Part shown: positions 36,906 through 46,506 of the stretch, piece by piece | Layout of the letters: each line of letters begins with the position of its first letter | Numbering within the stretch: position 1 is the stretch's first letter | Assembly (NCBI RefSeq): GCF_051521505.1 | Contig: NZ_CP150356.1 | Location: forward strand, 4,898,001-4,962,000 | Source of the DNA: Sorangium sp025924095 | GTDB taxonomy: Bacteria; Myxococcota_A; Polyangia; Polyangiales; Polyangiaceae | DNA length: 64,000 bases | Reading direction: 5' to 3' | Made by a program: the position numbers and the translations under genes | Notes under the pieces: generated by a model | What the model was told of the DNA's origin: nothing | The model's database searches: none | The model's input: only the letters and a program-made list of their open reading frames with translations

Positions 36906-37214
36906 ATGTACGCGATTGCGATCATCCGTTACCGGCGACCGCTCGACGAGGTGCTGAAGGTCGTCGACGACCACCGCGCTTATCTGAAGAGGCTGATGGA
37001 GCAGGGGCTGCTGCTCGCGTCAGGGCCGCTCGATCCACGTTCTGGCGGGGTGGTCCTGCTCCGGGTGCCGGACGAGGCGGTCGGGGCGACGCTGGATCAG
37101 ATCCGGGACGGCGATCCTTTCACGAAGCACGGGCTGGCGCAGTACGAGCTCCTGCCCTGGGCGCCGGTGTTCGGGAAAGAGGAGCTCGACAGGGTCTTCT
37201 CCGCGAAGCCCTGA
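36906..37214 (+). CDS. YciI-like protein
   Basis: 102 residues with the dimeric ferredoxin-like fold of the YciI/DGPF family: MYAIAIIRYRRPLDEV, DDHRAYLKRLMEQG (active-site His), GPLDPRSGG, IRDGDPFTKHGLAQYEL (DPF). Family members are putative small dehydrochlorinase-like enzymes or ligand-binding proteins; function here unknown. Confidence 0.8.
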   Translation: MYAIAIIRYRRPLDEVLKVVDDHRAYLKRLMEQGLLLASGPLDPRSGGVVLLRVPDEAVGATLDQIRDGDPFTKHGLAQYELLPWAPVFGKEELDRVFSAKP

Positions 37215-37274
37215 AGGCAGCGCCGCGCCGGGATCGCGCCGGCGCCCGCCGCGCCGCCCTGCGCGGGCCGCGCG

Positions 37275-39791
37275 CTACGGCGCGCCGAACGTCAGCACGC
37301 CCGCGTCGTCGGTCGTGTGGGCCCTGCCCGGCGTGACGCGGACCTCCAGGATCGCGCCCCGGGAGACGACGGCCACGTCGTAGCCGGCCTTCGGCTGGAG
37401 GCCGGTGATCACGTGCCTGCGCGTCGTGCCGGGCACCTGATAGGACACGGGCCCCGGGGTCGCTCGCAGGTCCGAGCGGAAGAGGACGGCCCTGCCCGCC
37501 ACCAGGGCGCCCTCGACGCCGGAGCCCTGGGCGCCCTCGATCCGCGCGGCCGCGTCCATCCTCGCGCCCGCGTCCGCGCCTTGCAGCACGTGGAGGAAGC
37601 GGACGTCCGCGGGGCCGGCCGGGTCCTCCACGACGAGGCGGTGGGTCGTCGGCTCCATCTGCGCCGCGTCGTCGACGTCCTCGACCGGCACGGCCGTCAT
37701 GCGGGCGTTCAGCGGCAGGAGGCTCTGGACGAACAGCGTCTGCCCCTTCGGGGTCACGGCGCTGGCCGTCCGGCCCGAGAGCTGCGGCGCCGCGGTCGTC
37801 ATCAGGTTGAACCGCTTGAACCGGCCGGCGGTGCGCGACGCCGCGCGGTCGTAGACGACCACGTGATCGGGCTCCAGCCAGACGACCGACCGGCTCGCGT
37901 GGACGATGTCGAGGGCGGCGTCCGATGGGGTCCAGGCGTTCGGGCGGGTGTTGTACAGATCCGTCGCGATCCCCTCGGCGAACACGTAGCCTGCGCCCCG
38001 GCTCATGCGCGCGGTCGGATCGCCGGCGGCGCGCCCCTCGCGCCACTGGCCGCCTCGCGGGGCGAGCTCCTTCTCGAACCAGCGCAGCCGCGACGGCTGG
38101 TCGTTCTGCAGGGAGAGCGTGTTGTGGTAGTCGACCGTGGTCCCGATGAGGTTGTTCGAGTAACTCGTGTGCTCCTTGGTCAGCCACTCTCCCTTCCGGT
38201 AGAGCTCGATCTGATTGCAGTCGCCGAGCTGGTGGTTGATGGTGACCCAGCCGCACCGCCAGGTGAACCACGTCGCGCTCTTCGTCCAGTCCGAGCGCGC
38301 GAGGACGGCGCCGCGGCCCGGCGCCCGCTCGAAGAAGGCGGTGGGCATCGCGGGCCGAGGATCCGCCGGGAGGGGCGCGGCCGGGTCGAAGAGCATGAAG
38401 CTCAGGATGGCCCGGCTCGGGGCCGGCGAGCCCCAGACCTTGGACGTGCGCGCATAGAGCGCTGGCGCGCCGCCCTCGATCGCGTTGGCCACGATCCAGC
38501 GCGCCTTCTTCAAGCGCGCGGTGTTGCCCGTGAGGTGGTCGTAGACGCCCAGCGAGCCGAACACCTCGGCGAAGCGCGGCTCGACCCAGAGCCGCAACGT
38601 GTCGCCGTAGTTCGCCGCCTCGTAGACCGGCCCGAGGTCGGGCATCGACGGGTAGGTGACCGGGCCCGGCGCGATCGAGTGCAGGAATCCGTCCGTGAAC
38701 CGGTCCCAGTACCCGCTGCCCAGCAGGCCGATCGGAGGGCCTGAGAGGGCGCGGGTGCCGTAGCCGGCCGTGTGGAGCCCGAGGAGCGCCTGGTGGAGGC
38801 TCGCGAGGCCCCCGCCGTAGAGCAAGCCCTCCACGGGCAGGCCGCCGCTGGCCACGCCGAGGCCGTCCGGCGAGACCCCGAGGTGCTTGGCCGCGATCTC
38901 GGGGGCCTCGAAGACGGCGAAGGCCTGGTAGAGCCAGGCGCCGGTCGCGTCGGCGCGGTAGCTGCGCAGCGTGTTGCCGAGCGCCTCGGGCGGGGCGCTC
39001 GGATCGAGCGGGCGGTCGTCCGCCTCGTCCATCGCGAGCGACATCAGCGTGACCTGGCGCAGGTGGCCGAGATAGAAGTTGTTCGCCGCCCACCGCAGCT
39101 GGAGCCGATCGCGGAGCAGCGCCGGATCGTTCATGACGCCGACCGGGTGGGGGTGCTCGTTGCCCGCCGTGGCGGCGTGGAGGTTGTCGTCAGCCCACCT
39201 GAGGAAGACCTGCCGTATCTTGGCCTTGTCCCCGGCGGTGAGCAGGGGGCGGCCGCCCGCGTCGGTCGCGCCGTAGATCCAGTCCACCGTCAGCGGGAAC
39301 CCTTCACCCCACCAGCGCGAGCGGTCGCCGGTCGCGAACCCCGGGGCGCGGAAGGGCTTGCCGGCGGCTCGCCCCTTGCTCGCCTCCTCGATGGCGTACA
39401 TCAGCAGGTTGCGCGCCCTGACGGCGTGCACCGGACGGGCGGCGACGTCCGGATCGATGAGCGACATGAAGGCGAAGAACTCCGCATACGCCTCGGTCGG
39501 GTATTGCACGTAGGCGTTTGTGCCGCCGTCCGGCCACGCCGGGTTCGGCCGACCGTTCGGGTAGAAGCGGCCCTCGTAACATGCGATCGCGCCCTGGAGC
39601 GCGGGCAGCAGGGCCTCCTTGTACATGCGGTTGCGGCTGTCGGCCGCCCACCCGCGCAGCCTGGGGAGGTGGTCTTTCGTGAGCCAGAGTCGCGGGTGAC
39701 CGGCGACGGGCGCCGCGTCGGCGCGCGCCGCGCCGCCGACAAGGCACAAAGAGAGCACCGCGGCGGTGAGGATGTGGTGAATCGGTCGCAT
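37275..39791 (-). CDS. secreted polysaccharide lyase-like protein (heparinase II/III or alginate-lyase fold)
   Basis: 838 residues. ATG 39791 has GAGGAG before it and opens a signal peptide (LTAAVLSLCLVGGAARADA). Residues 30-400 are helical and Trp-rich, as in the alpha/alpha toroid of alginate and chondroitin lyases (GHPRLWLTKDHLPRLRGWA is a typical opening). From about 470 the protein is beta-rich, with INHQLGDCNQIELYRKGEW and YHNTLSLQND resembling the heparinase II/III-like catalytic His/Tyr region. It would cleave or trim an acidic polysaccharide outside the cytoplasm. A GT4 gene lies upstream on the same strand. Confidence 0.68.
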   Translation of the reverse strand: MRPIHHILTAAVLSLCLVGGAARADAAPVAGHPRLWLTKDHLPRLRGWAADSRNRMYKEALLPALQGAIACYEGRFYPNGRPNPAWPDGGTNAYVQYPTEAYAEFFAFMSLIDPDVAARPVHAVRARNLLMYAIEEASKGRAAGKPFRAPGFATGDRSRWWGEGFPLTVDWIYGATDAGGRPLLTAGDKAKIRQVFLRWADDNLHAATAGNEHPHPVGVMNDPALLRDRLQLRWAANNFYLGHLRQVTLMSLAMDEADDRPLDPSAPPEALGNTLRSYRADATGAWLYQAFAVFEAPEIAAKHLGVSPDGLGVASGGLPVEGLLYGGGLASLHQALLGLHTAGYGTRALSGPPIGLLGSGYWDRFTDGFLHSIAPGPVTYPSMPDLGPVYEAANYGDTLRLWVEPRFAEVFGSLGVYDHLTGNTARLKKARWIVANAIEGGAPALYARTSKVWGSPAPSRAILSFMLFDPAAPLPADPRPAMPTAFFERAPGRGAVLARSDWTKSATWFTWRCGWVTINHQLGDCNQIELYRKGEWLTKEHTSYSNNLIGTTVDYHNTLSLQNDQPSRLRWFEKELAPRGGQWREGRAAGDPTARMSRGAGYVFAEGIATDLYNTRPNAWTPSDAALDIVHASRSVVWLEPDHVVVYDRAASRTAGRFKRFNLMTTAAPQLSGRTASAVTPKGQTLFVQSLLPLNARMTAVPVEDVDDAAQMEPTTHRLVVEDPAGPADVRFLHVLQGADAGARMDAAARIEGAQGSGVEGALVAGRAVLFRSDLRATPGPVSYQVPGTTRRHVITGLQPKAGYDVAVVSRGAILEVRVTPGRAHTTDDAGVLTFGAP

Positions 39792-39835
39792 GCGCTCCTC
39801 GGTGTTGCTCGGCGCGAACCGCCGCGCCGGCCAGC

Positions 39836-39845
39836 GTTGATCAAC
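39836..39845. promoter_or_regulatory. palindrome GTTGATCAAC before lyase gene
   Basis: Perfect 10-base palindrome 45 bases upstream of the lyase start, in a 256-base gap. Operator is possible but unproven. Confidence 0.25.
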
Positions 39846-40047
39846 ACCGAACAGCACGCGTCATGCCGGGTACAAGCGTGCACGCCGCGCGTCACCCGGA
39901 AAGACGGCGCGCGACGCGGATCCGTCGCACATCGGAGCGGATCTGCCGCTATGCCACGAGAAGATGGGAGCGCTTTTTGTAGATGGCGCTGGGGGGCTCG
40001 CCGTCGAGCACGACGCCGGGCCGGTGCCGGCGCCGGCGCCCTCCGCT

Positions 40048-41340
40048 TCAGGCGGCGACCCGCCCGCCTTCCCCGAACGCCGCCCGCGCGAGCAGCCGCC
40101 GCAGCGCCTCCGCGCTCTCCTCCCAGGACGGGGGCGCCGCGTCGGCGAACGCGCCGTCGTCCCAGGTCCGCGCGAGCGCGTCGCGGAGCGCCCGGGCGAG
40201 CGCTCCGGCGTCGCGCGGCGGGACGAGCAATCCGGTGCGCCCCGGCGTCACCACGTCCGGGATGCCCCCCACGCGCGTCGCCACCACGGGCCGCGCGGCC
40301 GCGAGCGCCTCGAGCACCACGTTCGGGGTGCCCTCCGCCCAGCTCGGGAGCGCCAGCAGATCCGTCGCGGCGAGGTGGCGGGCAACCTGGGAGAGCGGCC
40401 GCGCCCCGACCGCGAGGATCCGGCCGCGCCCGTCGCGCAGATCCGCCGGCCCGCGCTCGCGCCGCAGCGCGGCCTGCTCGACCGCCTCCCGCTCCGGGCC
40501 GTCGCCGACGACCACGAGGTGGACCGGCTCGCCTCCGTCGCAGCCGTCCCTGCCGAGCGCCTCGAATGCGCGCAGCAGCTCGTGGATGCCCTTCTCCCGG
40601 CTGACGTTCCCGACGAACGTCACGACGCGCCCGCGCTCCGGGAGCCCGAGCTCGCGCCGGGCGGCGCCCCGGTCGGCCGGGTGGAAGAGCGCGCGGTCGA
40701 CCCCGTTGCGGACGAGGACCGCGCGCGCCTTCGGGGCGCCGAGCGCCACGAGCGCCTCGACCATCGGCCGGCTCACGCCGATGGCGTACGCGGCGGACCG
40801 GAGCGCGCTGGCGACGAGCGGGCGCACCGAGCGCCAGCGGGCGACGACGTTCACGTCCGTTCCATGGGCCTTCACCACATAGGGGAGGCCGAGCATCCGG
40901 GCGAGCAGCGCCGCGGCGCAGGCGTCGGGGTAGAGCCACGCCCCCAGCACGACGTCGAACCGCCCGCGGAGCCCCGGGACGTGCGGCAGGAGCCCCGCCA
41001 GGTAAAGCGGCGCGTTCACGGGCGCCAGCACGCGGCCCGCCCCCGGGAGGTACGGCGCGCGCGGGTGCACCACCGAGACGCCGTCGATCTCGTCGCGCTC
41101 AGGCACCGCCGTCAGGCGGCCCGGACGCGTGCGCTCGCCCAGGAGCGATACGCCCGGGTGGTACGGGATCGCCGCGAGCACCTCCACCACGCAGCGCCGC
41201 GACAGCGCCGCGAGCTGCTGCCGCTGGAACGCGCACGACAGCGGCTCAACCCGGTTCGGAAAGATGCGCGTCACCCAGAGAACGCGCAGCGACCTCGACC
41301 TGACTTCCTCCCCCACGCCCGCTTCCGCGCCAGACTTCAT
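40048..41340 (-). CDS. family 4 glycosyltransferase
   Basis: 430 residues, two Rossmann halves. The N-half has LRVLWVTRIFPN and YVVKAHGTDVN; the C-half has VTFVGNVSREKGIHEL, HLVVVGDGPE, LALPSWAEGTPNVVLEALA and VVATRVGGIPDVV, matching GT4 (Glycos_transf_1) enzymes that use nucleotide-sugars and keep anomeric configuration. Likely cytoplasmic sugar adder for the polysaccharide made in this region. The start is uncertain: ATG 41340 leaves the palindrome at 41343 intact; ATG 41361 would place the palindrome inside the gene. No good ribosome site for either. Confidence 0.85.
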   Translation of the reverse strand: MKSGAEAGVGEEVRSRSLRVLWVTRIFPNRVEPLSCAFQRQQLAALSRRCVVEVLAAIPYHPGVSLLGERTRPGRLTAVPERDEIDGVSVVHPRAPYLPGAGRVLAPVNAPLYLAGLLPHVPGLRGRFDVVLGAWLYPDACAAALLARMLGLPYVVKAHGTDVNVVARWRSVRPLVASALRSAAYAIGVSRPMVEALVALGAPKARAVLVRNGVDRALFHPADRGAARRELGLPERGRVVTFVGNVSREKGIHELLRAFEALGRDGCDGGEPVHLVVVGDGPEREAVEQAALRRERGPADLRDGRGRILAVGARPLSQVARHLAATDLLALPSWAEGTPNVVLEALAAARPVVATRVGGIPDVVTPGRTGLLVPPRDAGALARALRDALARTWDDGAFADAAPPSWEESAEALRRLLARAAFGEGGRVAA

Positions 41341-41342
41341 GA

Positions 41343-41358
41343 TGTAATATGTATTACA
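41343..41358. promoter_or_regulatory. perfect inverted repeat, operator-like
   Basis: TGTAATA-TG-TATTACA, a perfect 7-2-7 palindrome, very AT-rich in this genome, between the divergent glycosyltransferase and outer-membrane barrel genes. Likely a regulator site. Confidence 0.55.
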
Positions 41359-41478
41359 CATCACGCTTCCGCCCTCAGCGGGGCAGGGGAGGACTCCGAG
41401 GTACGTGCCGCCCTGCCTGCGCACGTCCACACCGCGAGAGCGCGCCCCGCGCCGCGGCCGCGACCTGTCGAGGCCAGA

Positions 41479-41494
41479 TTTGTAATGTTGCAAA
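41479..41494. promoter_or_regulatory. second AT-rich inverted repeat
   Basis: TTTGTAA-TG-TTGCAAA, one mismatch between arms, with the same central TG and a shared TGTAAT core; 135 bases from the first palindrome, upstream of the barrel gene. Confidence 0.45.
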
Positions 41495-41606
41495 CATCGA
41501 CGAACGTGGGACGCTCCGGGCGCCGGGCGTGCTGCCGGGGAGGGGCGGGCGACCGATTCGGGTCGCTCCGCGCCGCGGGGCCTGCCGCTCGACAGCGAGG
41601 GGGCGC

Positions 41607-43070
41607 GTGTTCTCGTTCGTCTTGCCGATGTGGGACTCCGACGTGACGGCGCGGGCCGCGGTGGAGCAGAGCGTGGCGTCGAACGTCGGGGACGTGGGCT
41701 CCGGCGCGCTGATGGCGGGCGTCGGGGGCTCGGTCGAGGGCGCGCTGCGCGGCGAGAGCTCGCGCTACGGATTCAGCGTCGACGGGAGCTACGAGCGGGT
41801 CTTTCAGATCTCGCTCGACGCGGCGCGAGCCTCGCCGTCCGACAGCGCCTCGGCGCGCCTCGGCGGCGGAGCGGGCTGGGCGCTCTCGCCGCGCGCAGAT
41901 CTCTCGATGGCGACGGCCGGCTACCTCGCGACCCGCCTCGGCGTGCGCGCCGCCGATGCGCTCGCCACGCGCGATCCGTTCCTGTCCGGCAATCGCCTGC
42001 AATACACGCTCTCCGGCGGACCGACCCTGTCGATCACCACGTCGCGGCGATCCGCGGTGCGCCTCGACGTCGGGTACGAGCAGGCGGGCGCGCTCTCGGC
42101 CGACGACCCCGCCGCGGTCGGGATCGACGCGCACACGGGGCGCGCCCAGGTGAGCACAGCGATCGAGCTCGGCGCGCTCGACACGCTGACCCCCGAGCTC
42201 CGGTACGAGTTCACCCAGTACCACCACGCGCTGCTCGACACCGAGCTCACGCGCGGCGAGGCCCGCGTCCACGCCGGCGTCGCGCTCCTCTCCGCGTCTC
42301 ACGAGCTCACGCGGAACGCCTCGACGCGCATCGAAGGCGGCGTGACCGTCGCGAGCCCGCCGCCCGTGCTGTCGTCGCGCGACGCGGTGGTCGCGCCGAC
42401 GGCGCGTGTCGGGCTCACCTACGTGCAGGAGCGCTACCGGCTGACAGCGGGCTATGCCTATGCCTACACGTCGCTCGGGCCGAGGATCGGATTCGGTCAC
42501 GAGCACGAGGCGTCCCTCGAAGCGAGCTTCCGGCCCGCGCGGGGCGGCGCGACCCGCGACCTCATCGTGACCGGCGTCGCCCGCTTCTCGACCGGCAGCG
42601 CCCCGGTCGCCGCGAATCCGCCGCTCCACCTCGCCCCCGGCGCGCCGGCGCCCTCCAGGGAAGGGTCGCTGTCCACGACGACGGCGCTCGCCGGCGCGGA
42701 GATCGCCTACCCCTTGGCGCGCGGGATCGCGCTGCGCGGCGGCGTCGATCTGGAGTACGTGCGCGCCGCGCTCGACCCGGCCCCGAGCGCGGGCGAGGCC
42801 GGCGGCTCGCTGAGGAGCATCGTCATGGCCGGGATCTCGGGGACGCTGTCGACGGATCGCCACCGGACGGTGCGCCGCGATCCCGACAGCGCAGGGGACG
42901 ACGAGCGCCGCACCGCGATGATCCAGGGGATGCCGTCCGGCCGCTGGCAGCCGCCCGAGCCGGGCCGAGAGCGCGACGACCGCGACGGCGCCCCCGGCGA
43001 GACCCCGGGCGAGACGCCGCCCGCGCGCGCCGGTGAATCCGGCACGCCCGCGACGCGCGAAGCGCGATAA
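41607..43070 (+). CDS. outer-membrane beta-barrel protein, possible polysaccharide porin
   Basis: About 487 residues from GTG 41607 (ATG 41628 is an alternative). From FSFVLPMWDSDVTARAAVEQ onward the sequence alternates hydrophobic and polar residues with many aromatic turns, as in 14-18-strand barrels, and ends in a disordered acidic/Arg tail. It is followed by an EpsZ-type transferase, the same pairing as the WzpX/EpsX barrel with EpsZ in Myxococcus polysaccharide loci; an export channel is inferred. No signal peptide is found in any frame upstream, so the start may be wrong or the gene 5'-truncated. Confidence 0.6.
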   Translation: MFSFVLPMWDSDVTARAAVEQSVASNVGDVGSGALMAGVGGSVEGALRGESSRYGFSVDGSYERVFQISLDAARASPSDSASARLGGGAGWALSPRADLSMATAGYLATRLGVRAADALATRDPFLSGNRLQYTLSGGPTLSITTSRRSAVRLDVGYEQAGALSADDPAAVGIDAHTGRAQVSTAIELGALDTLTPELRYEFTQYHHALLDTELTRGEARVHAGVALLSASHELTRNASTRIEGGVTVASPPPVLSSRDAVVAPTARVGLTYVQERYRLTAGYAYAYTSLGPRIGFGHEHEASLEASFRPARGGATRDLIVTGVARFSTGSAPVAANPPLHLAPGAPAPSREGSLSTTTALAGAEIAYPLARGIALRGGVDLEYVRAALDPAPSAGEAGGSLRSIVMAGISGTLSTDRHRTVRRDPDSAGDDERRTAMIQGMPSGRWQPPEPGRERDDRDGAPGETPGETPPARAGESGTPATREAR

Positions 43071-43458
43071 GCCGCCTCGACACGTCGACACGCTTCCACA
43101 CCCCCGAGCCCAGCGCGCTCCCGGCCCGGAGCGACGCGCCCGCCGCGCGGCGGATCCGCCAGAGCCCTTAGCGCGCACCCTGGACGCGACGTATGCAGTC
43201 CGTCGACGGTGTTCTTCCGTCGCAACCCCTCTCGACTGCCTGTACATCACCAGCGCAATCGATCGCGATGAGGTCAATTGCGCCGCGCTCAGCTTCGCGC
43301 GGGGCGGCTCAGTCCGCCGCCGATGAACGAGATTCGTCGGAGGCATCTGGCGATCTGCCCCGGTCTGCTCTAGTGTGGGCTCAACTACAACCGTGTGTGC
43401 CCCGCCGGAGGCGATGCGCTGTGACGCGCGACCGCCCGGGGCCGACGAGAGTGGAGGG
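43071..43458. other. 388-base gap before the transferase gene
   Basis: No convincing gene. Contains a 7-base inverted repeat (GCGCAAT at 43253-43259, ATTGCGC at 43277-43283) that could form a hairpin. Confidence 0.4.
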
Positions 43459-44823
43459 ATGATGCTGGAGCTGTTCCGGTCGCCGCGCCGGGCCATGGTG
43501 TGGTTTGTCGAGGCCAGCCTGCTCTCGCTTCTGGTGTGTTGCGCGCCGGGCGTGCTCGTGGGCTGGGAGCACGCGCTCGACGGAGCGCGCTTCGGACAGA
43601 CGTTGAGCATCTCGCTCGTCGCGCTGACGTCGCTCTACTATCACGGCCTCTATGGGCCCGAGCCGCCCAGGGCACGCGCGCTGTTCCTGACGACGTTCCG
43701 GGCGCTCGGCCTGGCGGCGGCGGTGCTGTGGCTCGCGTTCTGGCTCGTGCCGGACGCCGAGGTCGGCGATCGGGTGCTCCTGACCTCGCTCGGGGCGGCG
43801 GCGATCGTGCTCCCGGCGTGGCGCGCGGCGTGCAATCGGGTGCTGAGCAGCGAGAGCTTCTCCAAGGTCGCGGTCGTGCTGGGGTCAGGCGAGCTCGCCC
43901 GCGCCTGCGCGGCCCTCATCCGGAAGGACGGAGACGTCCTCGGGCTGCGCCTCGCCGGCCGGGTGGTCAGGGACGAGGAGCCGATCGACGAGCCCGAGAT
44001 CGCGGGAAGGTACCGGGATCTCCTGCGCCTCGTCGAGCAGCGCGGCGTCGCGGCCGTGATCGTGGCGACCTCCGAGCGCCGCGCGGCGTTCCCGCTGGAG
44101 GAGCTGCTCGATCTGAAGTTCCGTGGGGTCCAGATCGAGGAGGGCATGGACTTCTACGAGCGCGTGACCGGCAAGATCTGCGTGCGCGAGCTGAAGCCGA
44201 GCCAGATCATCTTCTCTCACGGGTTCAGCGTGCGGCGGCGGACGCTCGTCGCGAAGCGGATCTTCGACGTCGTGTGCGCGACCGCCGGGCTCGTGATCGC
44301 ATTGCCGCTGATGGCGCTCACGGTCATCGCGGTGAAGCTCGATTCCACCGGTCCGGCGCTCTATTCGCAGATCCGGACAGGCGCCCTCGGGAAGCCGTTC
44401 AGGATCCACAAGTTCCGGTCGATGCGCACTGACGCCGAGAAGAACGGGGCCGCGTGGGCCATCGAGAACGATCCGCGCGTGACCCGCGTCGGGCGGTTCA
44501 TCCGGAGGACGCGGCTCGACGAGCTGCCGCAGCTCTGGAACGTGCTCGTCGGGGAGATGAGCATGGTGGGGCCGCGGCCCGAGCGCCCCGAGTTCATCGA
44601 GGCGCTGGAGAAGCAGATCCCCTTTTTCCGGCAGCGGCTCTGCGTGAAGCCGGGAGTGACGGGGCACGCGCAGGTGCGCTGCCGTTACGGCGCGTCCGCC
44701 GAGGACGCGCTGGAGAAGCTCCAGTACGATCTCTATTACATGAAGAGCTTCTCGCTCTGGTTCGATATCTCCATCCTCATCGACACCGTGAAGGTCGTGC
44801 TCTGGCGCATCGGCGCGCGGTGA
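43459..44823 (+). CDS. polyprenyl-phosphate sugar-1-phosphate transferase (EpsZ/WbaP-like)
   Basis: 454 residues; two adjacent ATGs (43459, 43462) after GGAGGG. Four N-terminal transmembrane helices, a Rossmann-like CoA-binding-type domain (VAVVLGSGELARACAAL), then a fifth helix (VVCATAGLVIALPLMALTVI) and the bacterial sugar transferase domain: KRIFDVVC, HKFRSMRTDAEKNG, LDELPQLWNVLVGEMSMVGP, RPERPEF, KPGVTGHAQVRCRYG. It should initiate repeat-unit synthesis by loading a hexose-1-phosphate on undecaprenyl phosphate. Resembles the exosortase/PEP-CTERM-associated transferase group. Confidence 0.92.
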   Translation: MMLELFRSPRRAMVWFVEASLLSLLVCCAPGVLVGWEHALDGARFGQTLSISLVALTSLYYHGLYGPEPPRARALFLTTFRALGLAAAVLWLAFWLVPDAEVGDRVLLTSLGAAAIVLPAWRAACNRVLSSESFSKVAVVLGSGELARACAALIRKDGDVLGLRLAGRVVRDEEPIDEPEIAGRYRDLLRLVEQRGVAAVIVATSERRAAFPLEELLDLKFRGVQIEEGMDFYERVTGKICVRELKPSQIIFSHGFSVRRRTLVAKRIFDVVCATAGLVIALPLMALTVIAVKLDSTGPALYSQIRTGALGKPFRIHKFRSMRTDAEKNGAAWAIENDPRVTRVGRFIRRTRLDELPQLWNVLVGEMSMVGPRPERPEFIEALEKQIPFFRQRLCVKPGVTGHAQVRCRYGASAEDALEKLQYDLYYMKSFSLWFDISILIDTVKVVLWRIGAR

Positions 44824-44940
44824 ATGCTCGGGCTGCCGCCGCGTGCAATGGCTGCGCTCTTTACCGCCGAGGCCGGTGGCGCGGCCTCTGCAGAGAACAC
44901 TCGCGGGATCGGCGAGCGTCGATCTGCGGGGGGATCAGCG

Positions 44941-46479
44941 ATGAAGACGCAGATGAAGGCGAGCCTCGTGAGCTCGGTATTCCTGGTCCTGGGCTGCGCG
45001 GAGCTCGACCGCGCGCCGGAGGAGAGCGTCGCCGTCGCGGCGAGCAGCCTGAACGGCGCGACCTTCCGGTTCATCGAGGGTGGGCCCGTGCCCTACGTGC
45101 TGGGTTACTCGCCCGAGACCGGCCAGATCCTCGGCGGCTCCCACCAGCTCCTCCTCCCCGGGCGCGGCGCCCGCGAGGCGATCGACGGCGCCAACCTGCC
45201 CTTGCACCTGCACCCCGAGCTCCAGGGCGCCCGGCTCCGGCTCGACTCGACGCTGCTGGGCGGCGAGGCGCAGACGAACGCGTTCGCCTCGAACTGGTGG
45301 CCCCAGCGGCAGAACGGCATCGCCGACCGCTGGAACTCGACCATCAAGAACTACTCGGATCGGACCTCCGACCCGGACAACCTCTCTCCCGTCGAGAAAT
45401 ACGACGTCCTCTTTCACTCGGGGCAGACTGAGTCGCTCGCGAGCATCGCCACGTGGAGCACGGACGATCTCCGGAGGCCCCAGTACCTGCGCAACCCTCC
45501 TTATATCCAGCCGGCGGTGGTCGTGGCCGGTCCGGCCACGCGCTGGGAGCTGCAGCATCACGGGCTCTACCAGGGCGTCTATCCGGAGTACTGGTGGGGA
45601 CACTGCAACGGGTGGTCAGCCTACGTCGCCGCCGAGGACGCCGTGCCGCGCCGCGACGTCCGCGTGAAGCTCGTCGGCTCCAAGGTGACCGAGTGCGCCG
45701 CGGCGGAGACCGACTGCGTCCTGTTTCGCATGGCGGACATCGAGGCGCTCATGAGCGAGCTCTACTTCAGCGACGCGGTGACCTTCTCGGGGCGCCGCTG
45801 CGAGACGCGGGCGGATCGGACGGCGCGCGACGTCTACGGCAGGCCGATCGACCCCGCCTGCCGCGACCTCAACCCCGCCACGATGCACGTCGCCATGACC
45901 GGGCTGCTCGGGGTCGGCGCGAAGCCGCTCGCCGGCGAGTCGACCCAGAAGAAGCGGCTCATGTTCATCGTCGACCACACCTGGGACCTGGAGGTGTGGA
46001 GCTTCCCCGTCAAGCAGTTCGCGATCGACACCATCGAGGAGGTGAACCCACAGGAGGTCGCGCGGCTCATGTGCGGCGGTGCCTATATGGGCGCTGACTG
46101 TTACAACTACCGGTTCAACCCGGGCGCGAGGCGCTTCGTCCGCGTGGCCGCGCGCTTCTGGATGATCTCCGATTCGGTCACCGGCGAGACGCTCCTCCGC
46201 CCGCCCGCTCAGCGCGACGTCCCGCTCTCCGTCTCGGAGCTGCACTACGTGCTCGAGCTCGACAACGACCTCACGATCCTCGGGGGTGAGTGGATCAAGA
46301 ACCCGTCGATCGTCAACGGGATCAACGGCAGGGAGCTCCACCCGGATTACCTGTGGATGCCGATCCGGGCCCAGGGCGCGGGCGAGGACACCGACGATCT
46401 CGGGGGCGAGGAGGACAACCCCTACATCTCGTACGCGAAGGTCAAGGCGCTGCTCACGCTCGCGCAGCGCGGCGGCTGA
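44941..46479 (+). CDS. lipoprotein resembling transglutaminase elicitor family
   Basis: 512 residues. ATG 44941 starts a signal peptide with lipobox LVLGC; an ATG fused to the transferase stop (44824) gives a less likely longer leader. Key segment YWWGHCNGWSAY (Cys near residue 223) with a later FIVDHTWDLEVWSFPV and a C-terminal GGEWIKN, HPDYLWMP is like the Cys-His transglutaminase elicitor fold (PF16683) known from Phytophthora GP42 and some bacteria. It could cross-link or hydrolyse glutamine side chains outside the cell. Family call rests on motif memory only. Confidence 0.55.
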   Translation: MKTQMKASLVSSVFLVLGCAELDRAPEESVAVAASSLNGATFRFIEGGPVPYVLGYSPETGQILGGSHQLLLPGRGAREAIDGANLPLHLHPELQGARLRLDSTLLGGEAQTNAFASNWWPQRQNGIADRWNSTIKNYSDRTSDPDNLSPVEKYDVLFHSGQTESLASIATWSTDDLRRPQYLRNPPYIQPAVVVAGPATRWELQHHGLYQGVYPEYWWGHCNGWSAYVAAEDAVPRRDVRVKLVGSKVTECAAAETDCVLFRMADIEALMSELYFSDAVTFSGRRCETRADRTARDVYGRPIDPACRDLNPATMHVAMTGLLGVGAKPLAGESTQKKRLMFIVDHTWDLEVWSFPVKQFAIDTIEEVNPQEVARLMCGGAYMGADCYNYRFNPGARRFVRVAARFWMISDSVTGETLLRPPAQRDVPLSVSELHYVLELDNDLTILGGEWIKNPSIVNGINGRELHPDYLWMPIRAQGAGEDTDDLGGEEDNPYISYAKVKALLTLAQRGG

Positions 46480-46506
46480 GGGGGCGCGGCCCCGCCCGCG
46501 AGGGGC

